The position numbers and the translations under genes were made by a program. From NCBI GenBank assembly GCA_050298555.1, contig JBNKUL010000057.1:12087-76086 (forward strand): a stretch of 64,000 nucleotides of DNA, in the 5' to 3' direction. This stretch comes from JAPHSX01 sp050298555. Its GTDB lineage: Bacteria; Pseudomonadota; Gammaproteobacteria; Thiohalomonadales; Thiohalomonadaceae. Under the pieces are notes generated by a model. That model had not been told where the DNA came from, ran no database searches, and saw only the letters and a program-made list of their open reading frames with translations. Position 1 is the stretch's first letter; each line of letters opens with the position of its first letter. Positions 1 to 8,582 of the stretch are shown here, in pieces.

Positions 1-3000
1 CCAATTCACCACTGACGGTGATCACACTGGTGGCAGTAGTGACATCGGTAGCATTCCAGTCGGAACCCATGCCCCAGTCACCGGTAGAGGTAGCGGCACC
101 CTCAGTAGTAGCAACAGAGGTGATGCTAACTGGCGGCACATAGGTCTGACCGGCCTCGGTGTAGATACCGAAGTTCGAACCGGTCCAGAGGTAGGTGTTG
201 CCACCATCGCTACCATCGAAGTTGACGCTAATCCAGTTATCACCCTGGTAGAGCGGCACACCGGTGATGGTAATCAGACCAAGACCATTAATAGTGTCGT
301 AGTTCGGGTCAACCGTGATGTAACCGTTCTGGCTGGCACCCATGGTCGGATCCCAGTAGTCGTTGACGTAGGCACCCGACTCATTGTTGAGCCACAGGTT
401 GATACTAAACCAACCGCTGGTTGAGTTCATAATCGCACTGATGTCGGCGTTATTCAGATCAACCGTAAACTGTGCGGTGAATGAACTTGCGGTCAGGGCA
501 TCGGCATGATTCCACGCACCGAGGTCGATGGCGTTACTGGCCTGGTCGGTCACGGAGAGCACTTCGATTGCCGGCGGGATACCACCGGTGGTCTTGACGC
601 TGAAGCCGCGATAGAGGTCGGCACCGTCGTTCACATCAACCCAGTTCCAGCCCTGGAACAGGTTCACCGTAGCGGTAGCCGTGGCAGTACCGTCACCGTT
701 ATCGGTAAAGCTCAGCGGCTGATCGTCCCAGCCGCTCTCACTGTTCAGATAGAGCCAACCGCCGTTAGCCGCGGCAGTCGCGCCATTCGGGGAGGTTACG
801 GTGATGGTGATGCTGTTCGCGTTATCGGCATCGTAACCGCCGATCCACTCGCTGAAGGTCAGCGCACCCACGGTGTTACCGTCATCGGCCGCAACGGTGA
901 CACCGATATCCTTGCGTACACCGGGGTTCTTGACGCGCTTGACGGCGCTGACGGCAGAGATATCGCGAACCATCTCTTTGACGCTCACATTGACGTCACC
1001 GTTGGTGTCGGGCAGGAAGTCGGCAGAGAGCTTGCTGCCCAGACCGATAATCTCCCAAATGAACTCCTCACCTTCGCGCTCGATACCCCAGTCGACGTAG
1101 TTGCCCATTTCATCCTGGGTCTTGAAGCCGAAATAGTCGGAGATATCAACGGCGCCGTTGGGCAGGCCCTGGGCCTCCGGAATGGTGAAGGTCAGGCGGC
1201 TCACGCCGTCAGTACCGGTCACGGTATCCAGGTTGGCCTTATTGATGATCATCGCAAAGCCCAGCTCTTCCGGGTCACGGGTGTTGGCAATCATGAAGAT
1301 GTAGCTCTGAACGCCGGTGGCATGCTCCCACTTGAAGGTCAGCGGGTCCATGTCACTCGGGATAGCGGCAAGGGTCGAGCCATTGGTCACAGGATCGGTA
1401 TTGCCATTTTCATACATCTTCACATCGAGCAGGTCGAGGGACACCAGGGCGGTACCACGGTGGTCGGTCCCCTCGGAGAGACGCGAAACCTTCCAGGCGC
1501 CGTTGAGGTGCTTGACGCTAACGTAGAAGGTGTCTTCCGGCATCGCATCACTACACTCTTTACTGGTGTTGGTGGTCGCGGCCGTGAAGTTGAAGGCGAA
1601 GTTAGCATTATCCGCATCCACCACATTGATGGTAGTGGCCGCGCCGGTGTCATCCGTGGCCAGGGCTGCACTCAGCTCAACGCTGCAGTTCGCCCACATG
1701 GTGGTGGCCATCTCCATCAGGCTCATGAACTCTTTCAGGCTGAGGCGACCGTTGCGGTTGACATCCTCCTCCATGAATTCGCCATAGTTGAGGTTGTACT
1801 CCATCACGAAGGTGGAGGTCATCAGGCTCTTCAGCAGGGTCAGGTTGCCATCGTTCATGGCCTGTACCCACTGACCAAAGAGCTCGAGCACCTCGGTCTG
1901 GGCGGCAATGGTATCTGCCGTACCCGTGGAGTCGATACCGTCGGCAGCGCCCACCGTGGTAAAGGTGCCGGTCAGGTCTGAGCTGGCGTTACCGGACAGG
2001 TCGCTGATGCCGCTGATGGTGTAGCTGTAGGTGCTATTCAGCTGCAGCGACTCGGTAAGGTCGAACTGGTAGAGATAGTTACCACTGGCATCCTGCCCCA
2101 TGAACATCACGCCCGGCAGGTCGCCCACGCTGGGGGTGGAGGCAATACGCAGGGTATTGATGTCCAGCAGCTCATCGGAGCTCAGCTGCAGCGGTGTGGT
2201 GAGTGCCACATCGGTCGCACCGTTAGTGATGCTGAAGGTAGCGGTAGGACCGGAGCTGTCGCCAGCCACCGCGGTTACGGTACCCACTGCCTCGTAACCG
2301 GTGGTATTGCTGTAGACGTTGGCAACGGTTTCCGGGACGGTCACGGTGTAGTCGCCTGCCGCCAGGTCGGTGTCAGGCTCGAAGGTCGCGGTCATCCAGT
2401 CGGCCGACAGCGCCCATTTACCAGCAACCGCACTACCATTTTCCACGGTGATGTTCTGCACACTACCGCGACTCATGGCCATATCGAAGGTCACCTGAAT
2501 CGCCGCGTTGGCAGGCATCTCGCCGCCAGTCCAGGTCTTGGTGCCGTCGGTGTTCTTGTTGACGCCGAACATGGTGACCACGTTCGGGGTGACGTCGCTC
2601 GCCTCAGCACTGAGGTCATCGACGGTGACTGTACCGCCATCGGTGGTCGGCTCGGCCTTAAAGGCGGGCTGTACCGCAACGATCGGGTCGGTGGTGACAC
2701 CGGCAACCGGGTCGAAGGTGGAGGGCTTGTAGACCAGCATGGTGTAGGTGCCGGAGGGGATGGGGTCACCATCTACGTATGCATCACCATTGGAGGCAGC
2801 AGTCGCACTACATTCAGCAGATGAAACACGGTCAGAGCACCCATATACGTTCAGCGTATAAGCACCTGTACTATCTGTTACGTCTTGCGCCACGGGACTC
2901 AACCATTCAGGGTGATCCGCATCGTAGAGATAAACATAAGCGTTGGAGACAACATCACCGGCGGCAAACAGCGGCACGTCGGGGTTGCCGCCATTGATCA

Positions 3001-3316
3001 TCGGCTTGTTGGCCACCCGGTAGCCCTTGCCGTTCGGACCGGGCTTCATCTTGGGTGCATGGGCCATGGCCTTGAGCTGGGCAGGTCCGGGCTTGGAGGA
3101 ACCGGCAAGCAGGCTGGAGAGGGTCACCTTACCGGAAATGACCGTAGCAACGGGGGTGGTACCGCCACCGGTGTCACCACCAGTATCGCCACCGGTGTCA
3201 CCGCCAGTATCACCGGTAGTGGTGGTGCCACCGCCGCCGCCACCACAGCCGACACTCACAAGTGCCAGCAGGGTGACGAGAAAAACTCTTCCAAACCGGT
3301 TTCTTAGCGAAGCCAT
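1..3316 (-). CDS. Large modular surface lipoprotein with Ig-like, NTF2-like and EF-hand parts (C-terminus outside window)
   Basis: The frame is open from an ATG at 3316 to the window edge, giving 1105 codons without a stop. GGAGAGGG lies just upstream of the ATG. The N-terminus has a hydrophobic signal ending in SVGC followed by glycines, a plausible but imperfect lipobox. Next come four GDTG repeats (about residues 35-50), a carboxypeptidase-regulatory-like segment (about 57-200), and two Big_5-like Ig segments (about 240-345 and 353-460). An NTF2/SnoaL-like segment (about 465-620) follows, holding a canonical EF-hand loop near residue 518. After about 800 come beta-rich repeats with the signature LFQGWNW or LYQGDNW, near residues 885 and 1023. 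The likely site is the outer membrane or cell surface; function is unknown and could be adhesion or ligand binding. Domain names are my reading of motifs, not search results. Confidence 0.82.
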   Translation of the reverse strand, partial: MASLRNRFGRVFLVTLLALVSVGCGGGGGGTTTTGDTGGDTGGDTGGDTGGGTTPVATVISGKVTLSSLLAGSSKPGPAQLKAMAHAPKMKPGPNGKGYRVANKPMINGGNPDVPLFAAGDVVSNAYVYLYDADHPEWLSPVAQDVTDSTGAYTLNVYGCSDRVSSAECSATAASNGDAYVDGDPIPSGTYTMLVYKPSTFDPVAGVTTDPIVAVQPAFKAEPTTDGGTVTVDDLSAEASDVTPNVVTMFGVNKNTDGTKTWTGGEMPANAAIQVTFDMAMSRGSVQNITVENGSAVAGKWALSADWMTATFEPDTDLAAGDYTVTVPETVANVYSNTTGYEAVGTVTAVAGDSSGPTATFSITNGATDVALTTPLQLSSDELLDINTLRIASTPSVGDLPGVMFMGQDASGNYLYQFDLTESLQLNSTYSYTISGISDLSGNASSDLTGTFTTVGAADGIDSTGTADTIAAQTEVLELFGQWVQAMNDGNLTLLKSLMTSTFVMEYNLNYGEFMEEDVNRNGRLSLKEFMSLMEMATTMWANCSVELSAALATDDTGAATTINVVDADNANFAFNFTAATTNTSKECSDAMPEDTFYVSVKHLNGAWKVSRLSEGTDHRGTALVSLDLLDVKMYENGNTDPVTNGSTLAAIPSDMDPLTFKWEHATGVQSYIFMIANTRDPEELGFAMIINKANLDTVTGTDGVSRLTFTIPEAQGLPNGAVDISDYFGFKTQDEMGNYVDWGIEREGEEFIWEIIGLGSKLSADFLPDTNGDVNVSVKEMVRDISAVSAVKRVKNPGVRKDIGVTVAADDGNTVGALTFSEWIGGYDADNANSITITVTSPNGATAAANGGWLYLNSESGWDDQPLSFTDNGDGTATATATVNLFQGWNWVDVNDGADLYRGFSVKTTGGIPPAIEVLSVTDQASNAIDLGAWNHADALTASSFTAQFTVDLNNADISAIMNSTSGWFSINLWLNNESGAYVNDYWDPTMGASQNGYITVDPNYDTINGLGLITITGVPLYQGDNWISVNFDGSDGGNTYLWTGSNFGIYTEAGQTYVPPVSITSVATTEGAATSTGDWGMGSDWNATDVTTATSVITVSGEL
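3167..3214 (-). repeat. Four 12-bp tandem repeats encoding GDTG
   Basis: Four consecutive 12-base units, such as GGTGATACTGGC and GGTGACACCGGT, encode a GDTG tetrapeptide array just after the lipid-attachment cysteine of the large lipoprotein. Units differ at synonymous sites, so the array is not freshly duplicated. It probably acts as a flexible linker lifting the domains off the membrane. Confidence 0.85.
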
Positions 3317-3666
3317 AGTTTTACCCTCTCCAGTTCAAATAACCGACTCGCTCGGTTTCTTAATAGTAATAATTTCCACAGTTGTGCCGCAGAAAATAGG
3401 CTAATCGCCAGCGGGATGCAAACCCTTTATAGAATTTGTCTATTATTCCCCGAAGTATCAAAATGTCATCGTGATAAATTAAAGAACAACAGCACAATAG
3501 CTCGCTATCCTACTGTTTTAATTAATGATATGTGCGCCATCTCTTATGGACCCGCCCCCAATACACGCAATGGAACCAGGGGATATATGGAAGAGGGCAG
3601 CGCAATATTTTTTTTAAAACTGATATGTTGTTCACAAAAAGTCCGCCACCTTAGACCGGTATCGCA
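3317..3666. other. AT-rich divergent intergenic region
   Basis: These 350 bases separate the divergent lipoprotein and cyclase genes and are visibly AT-richer than the coding DNA. I see no convincing gene: an 84-codon frame here lacks a coding look. On the minus strand a TTGCAT (3416-3421) and a TATTTT (3393-3398) spaced by 17 bases could be a sigma70-type promoter for the lipoprotein. On the plus side no clear promoter or Shine-Dalgarno sequence stands out before the cyclase ATG. Confidence 0.5.
3393..3421 (-). promoter_or_regulatory. Candidate sigma70-type promoter for the large lipoprotein
   Basis: TTGCAT and TATTTT are separated by 17 bases on the minus strand, about 75 bases upstream of the lipoprotein ATG. 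Neither hexamer is perfect, and the surrounding AT-rich DNA raises the chance of a coincidental match. Confidence 0.3.
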
Positions 3667-5844
3667 ATGAAACAACTGCTCAAACACAACAAGACGAATG
3701 CCGCCGCCCTAATCGCCCTAATTATTGGAATAGTGGTGAGCAGCCTATTCTATAGTGGTGCACTGGCTCGGCTGGAGTGGATCAGCTACGACCTGCGCAT
3801 GCGTTACCACCAGGAGGAGAGCACGGTGCACCCGCAGGTAGCGGTGGTGCTGATCGACGAGGCCTCGCTGCAGGCGATGGATCCACTGGTCGGCCGCTGG
3901 CCCTGGCCGCGCTCCGTCTACTCGGAGCTGCTGGAGTTCTTCGCCATGGGTGGGGCGCGGGCTGTGGCCTTCGATATTCTGTTCCCCGAACGCGATACCC
4001 AGGGAGGAGTGACGGAAAACGGCTATGGCCCCAACGACCAGAGCTTCATCGATGCCACGGCGGCGGCTGGCAGCGTTATCCATGCGATGCAGGTGATGCG
4101 TGAGCTCGACAGTAGTGCGCACTCCACCACCCTAAACCGCCCGATACCCGAGGCCTTTGTACAGCAACACGCCATCAGCTCCGCCGTGGATTTTCCCGAC
4201 TACGGCAATAACGACTATCTGCTGCCGATTGAGGGGTTGGCTCAGGCGGCGGCCGGCATCGGTATTGTGGAGATCGATCCTGATGACGACGGTGTCTACC
4301 GGCGTATTCGCCCCTTTAGTGTCTACCAGGGCAATGTCTTCCCTTCGCTGGGGATGGCACCGCTGTTCGATGGCGGCACGGTCCATTTTAACGGGGACCA
4401 CATCACCACTGACAACGGCATGGTGCTACCCCTGGACGAGGATGGCTTCTACCCCATCAAGATGGAGGGACGCTTCGAGCCCTACTCCATCAGCGGCATC
4501 CTCGCCACCATCCAGAACCTGAAGTCCGGCGATGTGGAGAACCTGCTGGTGGATCCCTACGAGTTCGAGGACAAGGTGGTCTTTATCGGCGCCAGCGCCA
4601 TCGGTGTGCAGGACATCAAGGCGACGCCGATGTCGGCCAAAACACCCGGAGTGTTCCTGCACGCCTCAATGGCCAGCAGCCTGCTCAAGGGGGCCTCGCT
4701 ACAGCCACCAAGTGCCACCGTAACGGTGCTGCTGATCATCGGATTCACCCTGCTCACCACCGTGGGCATCCTGCTGTTCAGCCACAGCCATAGCTTCCAA
4801 CAGGCGCTGCTGCCATTGATGCTGGCGGTTTGCTATGGCGGCTGGTCTATTTGGGAATTCGGCAACGGCCGGGTCTATGAGATGATTGCTCCGCTGCTCG
4901 CCATCGCCCTGAGCTGGCTTGGCAGCTCCTCCTACCTGGTCTTCACCGAGGGTAAGGACAAGCGCCGGGTGCGCAATATGCTGTCGCAATACGTCTCGCC
5001 CGCGGTACTCGCCACGGTGGTGGATAAATATGAGAACCAGATCCAGGCCGAGGTCGGCAAGCGGGAGAATCTCACCATCCTCTTCTCCGACATTCGCGGT
5101 TTCACCGCCACCTCGGAAACCGTCGAGGCGGAAAGGGTGGTGGAGATGCTCAATACCTACTTCTCGGCGATGACCGATGTGATCTTCGACTACGAAGGGA
5201 CACTGGATAAGTTCATCGGGGATGCCATCATGGCCTTCTGGGGGGCGCCAATCCTGCACGCCGACCACGCCGACCGCGGCGTGATGGCGGCCCTCACGAT
5301 GCAGCGGGCACTGGTGAAGGTCAACGAGGAGCTTACCGCCATCGGCCTGCCCAGCGTCACCATCGGCATCGGCCTTAACAGCGGCGACGTGATTTTGGGC
5401 AACATCGGTTCGGCGCGAAAGCTCGACTACACCATCATCGGCGACAACGTAAACCTGGCCTCCCGGCTGGAGGGGCTGACCAAGTATTACGGCGTACCGT
5501 TGATCATCTCGGAGAACACCCATGCCCAGCTGCAGCAATCCATCCCCTGTGCGGTGGTCGATATGGTGCGGGTGAAGGGTAAGACGGTACCGATACGGCT
5601 ATACTCACCCCTGGCGCTGCCCGATGATGATGAGGCGACTGTCCAAACGGCACGGCGCGTGGCAGAATTGAGCCATCAGGCCTTTGACAGCTACCTGGCG
5701 CAACGCTGGGATGATGCCATCGCCCTATACGAACAACTGCCATATGAAACACTGAAAAAGGTGTTCATCACACGGTGCCAGGAATACCTCCTACACCCCC
5801 CGACAGAGGGATGGGACGGTGCGTACACCATGAATAGAAAATAA
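3667..5844 (+). CDS. CHASE2-domain class III adenylate cyclase
   Basis: A predicted membrane sensor that makes cyclic AMP from ATP. An N-terminal helix (about residues 12-34) precedes a periplasmic CHASE2 domain (about 35-340, with DEASL and FDILFPERD motifs). Three C-terminal membrane helices follow (about 350-430), then a class III cyclase domain (about 465-640). Two metal-binding aspartates are present, D475 in FSDIRGF and D519 in FIGDA. K515 before FIGD and the aspartate of KLDYT suggest ATP rather than GTP as substrate, and the NLASR motif supplies the asparagine and arginine of the active site. It starts a group of four same-strand genes whose other products look periplasmic or outer-membrane. 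The CHASE2 ligand cannot be predicted. Confidence 0.92.
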   Translation: MKQLLKHNKTNAAALIALIIGIVVSSLFYSGALARLEWISYDLRMRYHQEESTVHPQVAVVLIDEASLQAMDPLVGRWPWPRSVYSELLEFFAMGGARAVAFDILFPERDTQGGVTENGYGPNDQSFIDATAAAGSVIHAMQVMRELDSSAHSTTLNRPIPEAFVQQHAISSAVDFPDYGNNDYLLPIEGLAQAAAGIGIVEIDPDDDGVYRRIRPFSVYQGNVFPSLGMAPLFDGGTVHFNGDHITTDNGMVLPLDEDGFYPIKMEGRFEPYSISGILATIQNLKSGDVENLLVDPYEFEDKVVFIGASAIGVQDIKATPMSAKTPGVFLHASMASSLLKGASLQPPSATVTVLLIIGFTLLTTVGILLFSHSHSFQQALLPLMLAVCYGGWSIWEFGNGRVYEMIAPLLAIALSWLGSSSYLVFTEGKDKRRVRNMLSQYVSPAVLATVVDKYENQIQAEVGKRENLTILFSDIRGFTATSETVEAERVVEMLNTYFSAMTDVIFDYEGTLDKFIGDAIMAFWGAPILHADHADRGVMAALTMQRALVKVNEELTAIGLPSVTIGIGLNSGDVILGNIGSARKLDYTIIGDNVNLASRLEGLTKYYGVPLIISENTHAQLQQSIPCAVVDMVRVKGKTVPIRLYSPLALPDDDEATVQTARRVAELSHQAFDSYLAQRWDDAIALYEQLPYETLKKVFITRCQEYLLHPPTEGWDGAYTMNRK

Positions 5845-5861
5845 TTATGGAGAGGGACGTT

Positions 5862-6335
5862 ATGAAGAGAACTCTGTTATTTGCCGCCCTGATGGCCGCA
5901 TCCACGCTCAGCGCCGCGGAAACGCTCTACGTCCAGAGCAACAAGGCCAAGCTTCTGGAGACACCCCAATTCAATGCCCCAGCTGTCGGCGAACTACAGA
6001 AGGGCAATGAAGTGAATGTACTGCAGCAGCAGAAGCGCTGGGTAGAGGTCGAGTATCAGGGCAACAGTGGCTGGCTTTCGCGCTTCCTGCTCTCCGACCA
6101 CCCTCCCCTGAAGAAGGTGACGGTACTGGGTGATGGGGAAACCCTGAAGCTAGAGGAGAACGCCCGGCGCAGGGCCTCCGCCGTGACCACCGCAGGTGCT
6201 GCCCGTGGCCTCTCCGCGGATGACCGCAAGCGTAGTAATAGCGGTGATAAGTCCGACTACTTCGCCCTGGAAAAGGTGGAAAACTACAAGGTCGAGGATA
6301 AGGCCGTCACTGAATTCATCGAGCAGGGTAAATAG
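5862..6335 (+). CDS. SH3-domain periplasmic protein
   Basis: A 157-residue protein with a cleavable signal (MKRTLLFAALMAASTLSAAE) and a bacterial SH3 domain (about residues 20-75, ending in SGWLSRFLL). A charged tail rich in Arg, Lys and Asp has no domain I recognise. An in-frame ATG at 5847 exists, but GGAGAGGG lies correctly before the ATG at 5862, so I chose the latter. The gene follows the cyclase by 17 bases and ends 2 bases before the M48 protease, so the three are probably one transcript. Bacterial SH3 domains often bind cell-wall peptides or protein partners; a part in the same envelope pathway is inference. Confidence 0.8.
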   Translation: MKRTLLFAALMAASTLSAAETLYVQSNKAKLLETPQFNAPAVGELQKGNEVNVLQQQKRWVEVEYQGNSGWLSRFLLSDHPPLKKVTVLGDGETLKLEENARRRASAVTTAGAARGLSADDRKRSNSGDKSDYFALEKVENYKVEDKAVTEFIEQGK

Positions 6336-6337
6336 TA

Positions 6338-7183
6338 ATGAAAAGCGGCAAAGTCGCCACCAGGCTTCTGGGCATGGCCGCGGTCATGCTAATGGCATTC
6401 AACCTCCAGGCGGCGCAGGAATTCCGCCAGCGCATCCATGCGGTCAAGCTGGATGTAGAGGGCATCACCTCGGACGTCGAGGCGGAGATCGAGTTCGGCA
6501 GGGAGGTGGCCGCCCGCATCCTCGGCCGCTATTCACTGGATGATAGCGAATCGATCAACCGCTATATCAACCTGGTCGGCCAGAGCGTGGTCCGGCACGC
6601 CGGACGACCGGAGTTGCAGTTCCACTTCGCCATGCTGGAGAGCGACGAGGTCAACGCCTACGCCGCCCCCGGTGGCTATATCTTTATAACCAGGGGGGCG
6701 CTAAAGCTGATGCGGGACGAGGCGGAGCTCGCCGCGGTACTGGCCCACGAGGTCGCCCACGTCACGCAGAAGCATATCGTCAAGGAGCTCAACATCCACG
6801 CCGCCGACGACTCCACCGAAGCGGGGCTGGCCGCCCTGCTCGGCGGTATGAGCGACCCGGCCCGGGTGGCCTTCCTGCAGGCCCTGGACAAGGCGGTAGA
6901 ACTGCTGTTCTCCGCCGGCCTGAAGAAAGAGGACGAGTACGAGGCGGACCAGGTGGGAACCATGCTGAATGTCGCCAGCGGCTATGACGCCACCGCGCTG
7001 CACCGCTACCTGGACCGCGTCAAGCAGCAGAAGGGGGAGAAGACCGCCATCCTCAGTCACACCCACCCCTCATTCTCCTCGCGCCTGACCTTGCTGCAAG
7101 GCCTGTTCCAGGAAGAGAAGCTGGAGCACGATGCAGACAAGACGGTGAAGCAGCGCTTCGACACCCAAATCAGCCAACTGTGA
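6338..7183 (+). CDS. M48 family zinc metalloprotease, periplasmic
   Basis: A 281-residue predicted zinc endopeptidase of the M48 family (BepA/LoiP/Oma1-like). It begins with a signal peptide (about residues 1-26). The zinc site HEVAH is at residues 137-141, and the third ligand is the glutamate of YEADQVG near residue 202. BepA-type enzymes degrade or help assemble misfolded outer-membrane proteins. BepA itself carries C-terminal TPR repeats, and this protein is too short for them, so it is closer to the short M48 proteins. It sits 2 bases after the SH3 gene and directly before an outer-membrane protein gene, which fits envelope quality control. That role is inferred from context. Confidence 0.88.
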   Translation: MKSGKVATRLLGMAAVMLMAFNLQAAQEFRQRIHAVKLDVEGITSDVEAEIEFGREVAARILGRYSLDDSESINRYINLVGQSVVRHAGRPELQFHFAMLESDEVNAYAAPGGYIFITRGALKLMRDEAELAAVLAHEVAHVTQKHIVKELNIHAADDSTEAGLAALLGGMSDPARVAFLQALDKAVELLFSAGLKKEDEYEADQVGTMLNVASGYDATALHRYLDRVKQQKGEKTAILSHTHPSFSSRLTLLQGLFQEEKLEHDADKTVKQRFDTQISQL

Positions 7184-7200
7184 ATTTAAGGAAGTGTGTA

Positions 7201-8460
7201 ATGAGCAATAATAAGAACACTTACCGTAGCGCTGTTCTGCTCTGCGGTCTGGCGACCTCTGGCCTCGCCGCTGCGGACGATTTCCACTACATCAATATGC
7301 AAATGGGCGATCGCGCCTCCGGCATGGCCGGCGCCTACACCGCGGTCTCCGACGACCCCTCCGGGCTGTTCTACAACCCGGCGGGCCTCACCTACATGGG
7401 CACCCGCAACCTCTCCGCCAGCATGAACGCCTACCACACCACCAACCTCAAATATAAAGGGGTACTGGGTGGCGGTGACTGGAAACGCGAATCGGGCAAC
7501 CTGGTGCCGAACTTTTTCGGTGTCGCACAACCCATGGGCATCGGGGTATTCGGCTTCTCCTATGCGGCCACCGATGCGATTGTGGAGAATCAGGACTCGG
7601 TCTTCTACAACGTGGGCACGCAAATAAAACAGTTCACCTTGAACCTGAACAATGAGGAGAAGACCTACAAGATTGGTCCCTCCTTTGCCCTGGCGGTCAA
7701 CGACGACCTCTCTGTGGGGATCACGCTTTATGCCCACCTACGCGACACCGAGACCATCTTCAACCAGAATATCATCCTCAATGACGATACCTACGAGTGG
7801 TCAAACAACTACACCCAAACCAGTGAGGTGGGGATAGAGCCGATCATTGGCGTTATGTGGAGCCCGTTGGACAAGGTTTCATTCGGCCTGTCGGTCAGGA
7901 CAACCCAGCTACTCAGCGCAGAGCAGACCATCCAGCAAGCCGTCTCGACTGACATCGGCTGCACCACCGGTACAGCATGCCCGTCCACGGTTCCGACCCC
8001 CACACTCATTAACGCTAGCGAAACACGCAGCTACCCGATTAGCACCTCTGTCGGTATCGCCTACTTCCCCAGCGATAAGCTGATCTACAGTATCGACTTC
8101 GATTATCACAGCACAGCGGACGGGGGAACCAAGCGCGCAAGCAACAAAACCGCAACCTGGAACGTGAAGGCCGGAATGGAGTATTACCTCTACAGCAACT
8201 GGGCACTTCGTGGCGGCATCTACACCAACAATGCCAACACCCCAGAAATCGATTCCAGCAAAACCGACCAGGATCAACATATCAACCTGTTAGGTTTCAG
8301 CCTCAGCGCCACGCGCTTTAGCCGTAACTCCTCCCTAAGCGTGGGCGTAAACTATGCGTCGGGCACCGGTGAGGCGCAGGTGATTAGCGGTACAACAGCC
8401 ACCCAGGATGTCGATGCGAACAACCTCAGTCTCTTCCTCTCAACCTCCTACAGCTACTAG
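7201..8460 (+). CDS. OmpP1/FadL-type outer-membrane protein
   Basis: A 419-residue outer-membrane beta-barrel of the OmpP1/FadL/TodX family, which moves hydrophobic compounds such as long-chain fatty acids or aromatics. A signal peptide ends near LAAADD. The family N-terminal hatch region follows (GDRASGMAGAYTA, then FYNPAGL). The C-terminus ends in aromatic SYSY as barrel proteins do. I start at 7201 because AAGGAAG lies upstream; a longer start at 7180 would overlap the protease gene. A stretch near residues 245-275 carries a CTTGTAC cysteine pair and probably forms an exposed loop. It is the last gene of the cyclase group. Confidence 0.88.
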   Translation: MSNNKNTYRSAVLLCGLATSGLAAADDFHYINMQMGDRASGMAGAYTAVSDDPSGLFYNPAGLTYMGTRNLSASMNAYHTTNLKYKGVLGGGDWKRESGNLVPNFFGVAQPMGIGVFGFSYAATDAIVENQDSVFYNVGTQIKQFTLNLNNEEKTYKIGPSFALAVNDDLSVGITLYAHLRDTETIFNQNIILNDDTYEWSNNYTQTSEVGIEPIIGVMWSPLDKVSFGLSVRTTQLLSAEQTIQQAVSTDIGCTTGTACPSTVPTPTLINASETRSYPISTSVGIAYFPSDKLIYSIDFDYHSTADGGTKRASNKTATWNVKAGMEYYLYSNWALRGGIYTNNANTPEIDSSKTDQDQHINLLGFSLSATRFSRNSSLSVGVNYASGTGEAQVISGTTATQDVDANNLSLFLSTSYSY

Positions 8461-8514
8461 GACGTCGAATTCGTACGGCTTTGACCAAGCTCTCATAACT
8501 GCCGAATGCAGCTA

Positions 8515-8536
8515 GAATTATCATTCGAATTATCAT
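8515..8536 (+). repeat. 10-bp direct repeat upstream of pilB
   Basis: GAATTATCAT occurs twice exactly (8515-8524 and 8527-8536), start to start 12 bases, so about one DNA turn apart, some 50 bases before the pilB start. The placement suggests a regulator site or a promoter part. No classical sigma54 GG-N10-GC element is evident in the 8461-8582 gap. Confidence 0.45.
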
Positions 8537-8582
8537 AGGGTTGAGCCATTGATATGAACGACACGGGATACATGTTTGGGAT

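Noticed and set aside
506..1981. A 491-codon plus-strand frame at the left end
   Set aside because: The minus strand carries a continuous lipoprotein frame with sensible domains, so this is its shadow.
3167..3214. The short tandem repeats considered as a CRISPR array or phase-variable tract
   Set aside because: Units are 12 bases without spacers, so no CRISPR; units differ at several sites and keep the frame, so on-off switching by slippage is unlikely.
3416..3670. An 84-codon plus-strand frame before the cyclase
   Set aside because: It lies in AT-rich intergenic DNA, lacks a ribosome site and has no protein-like pattern; it also overlaps the cyclase start.
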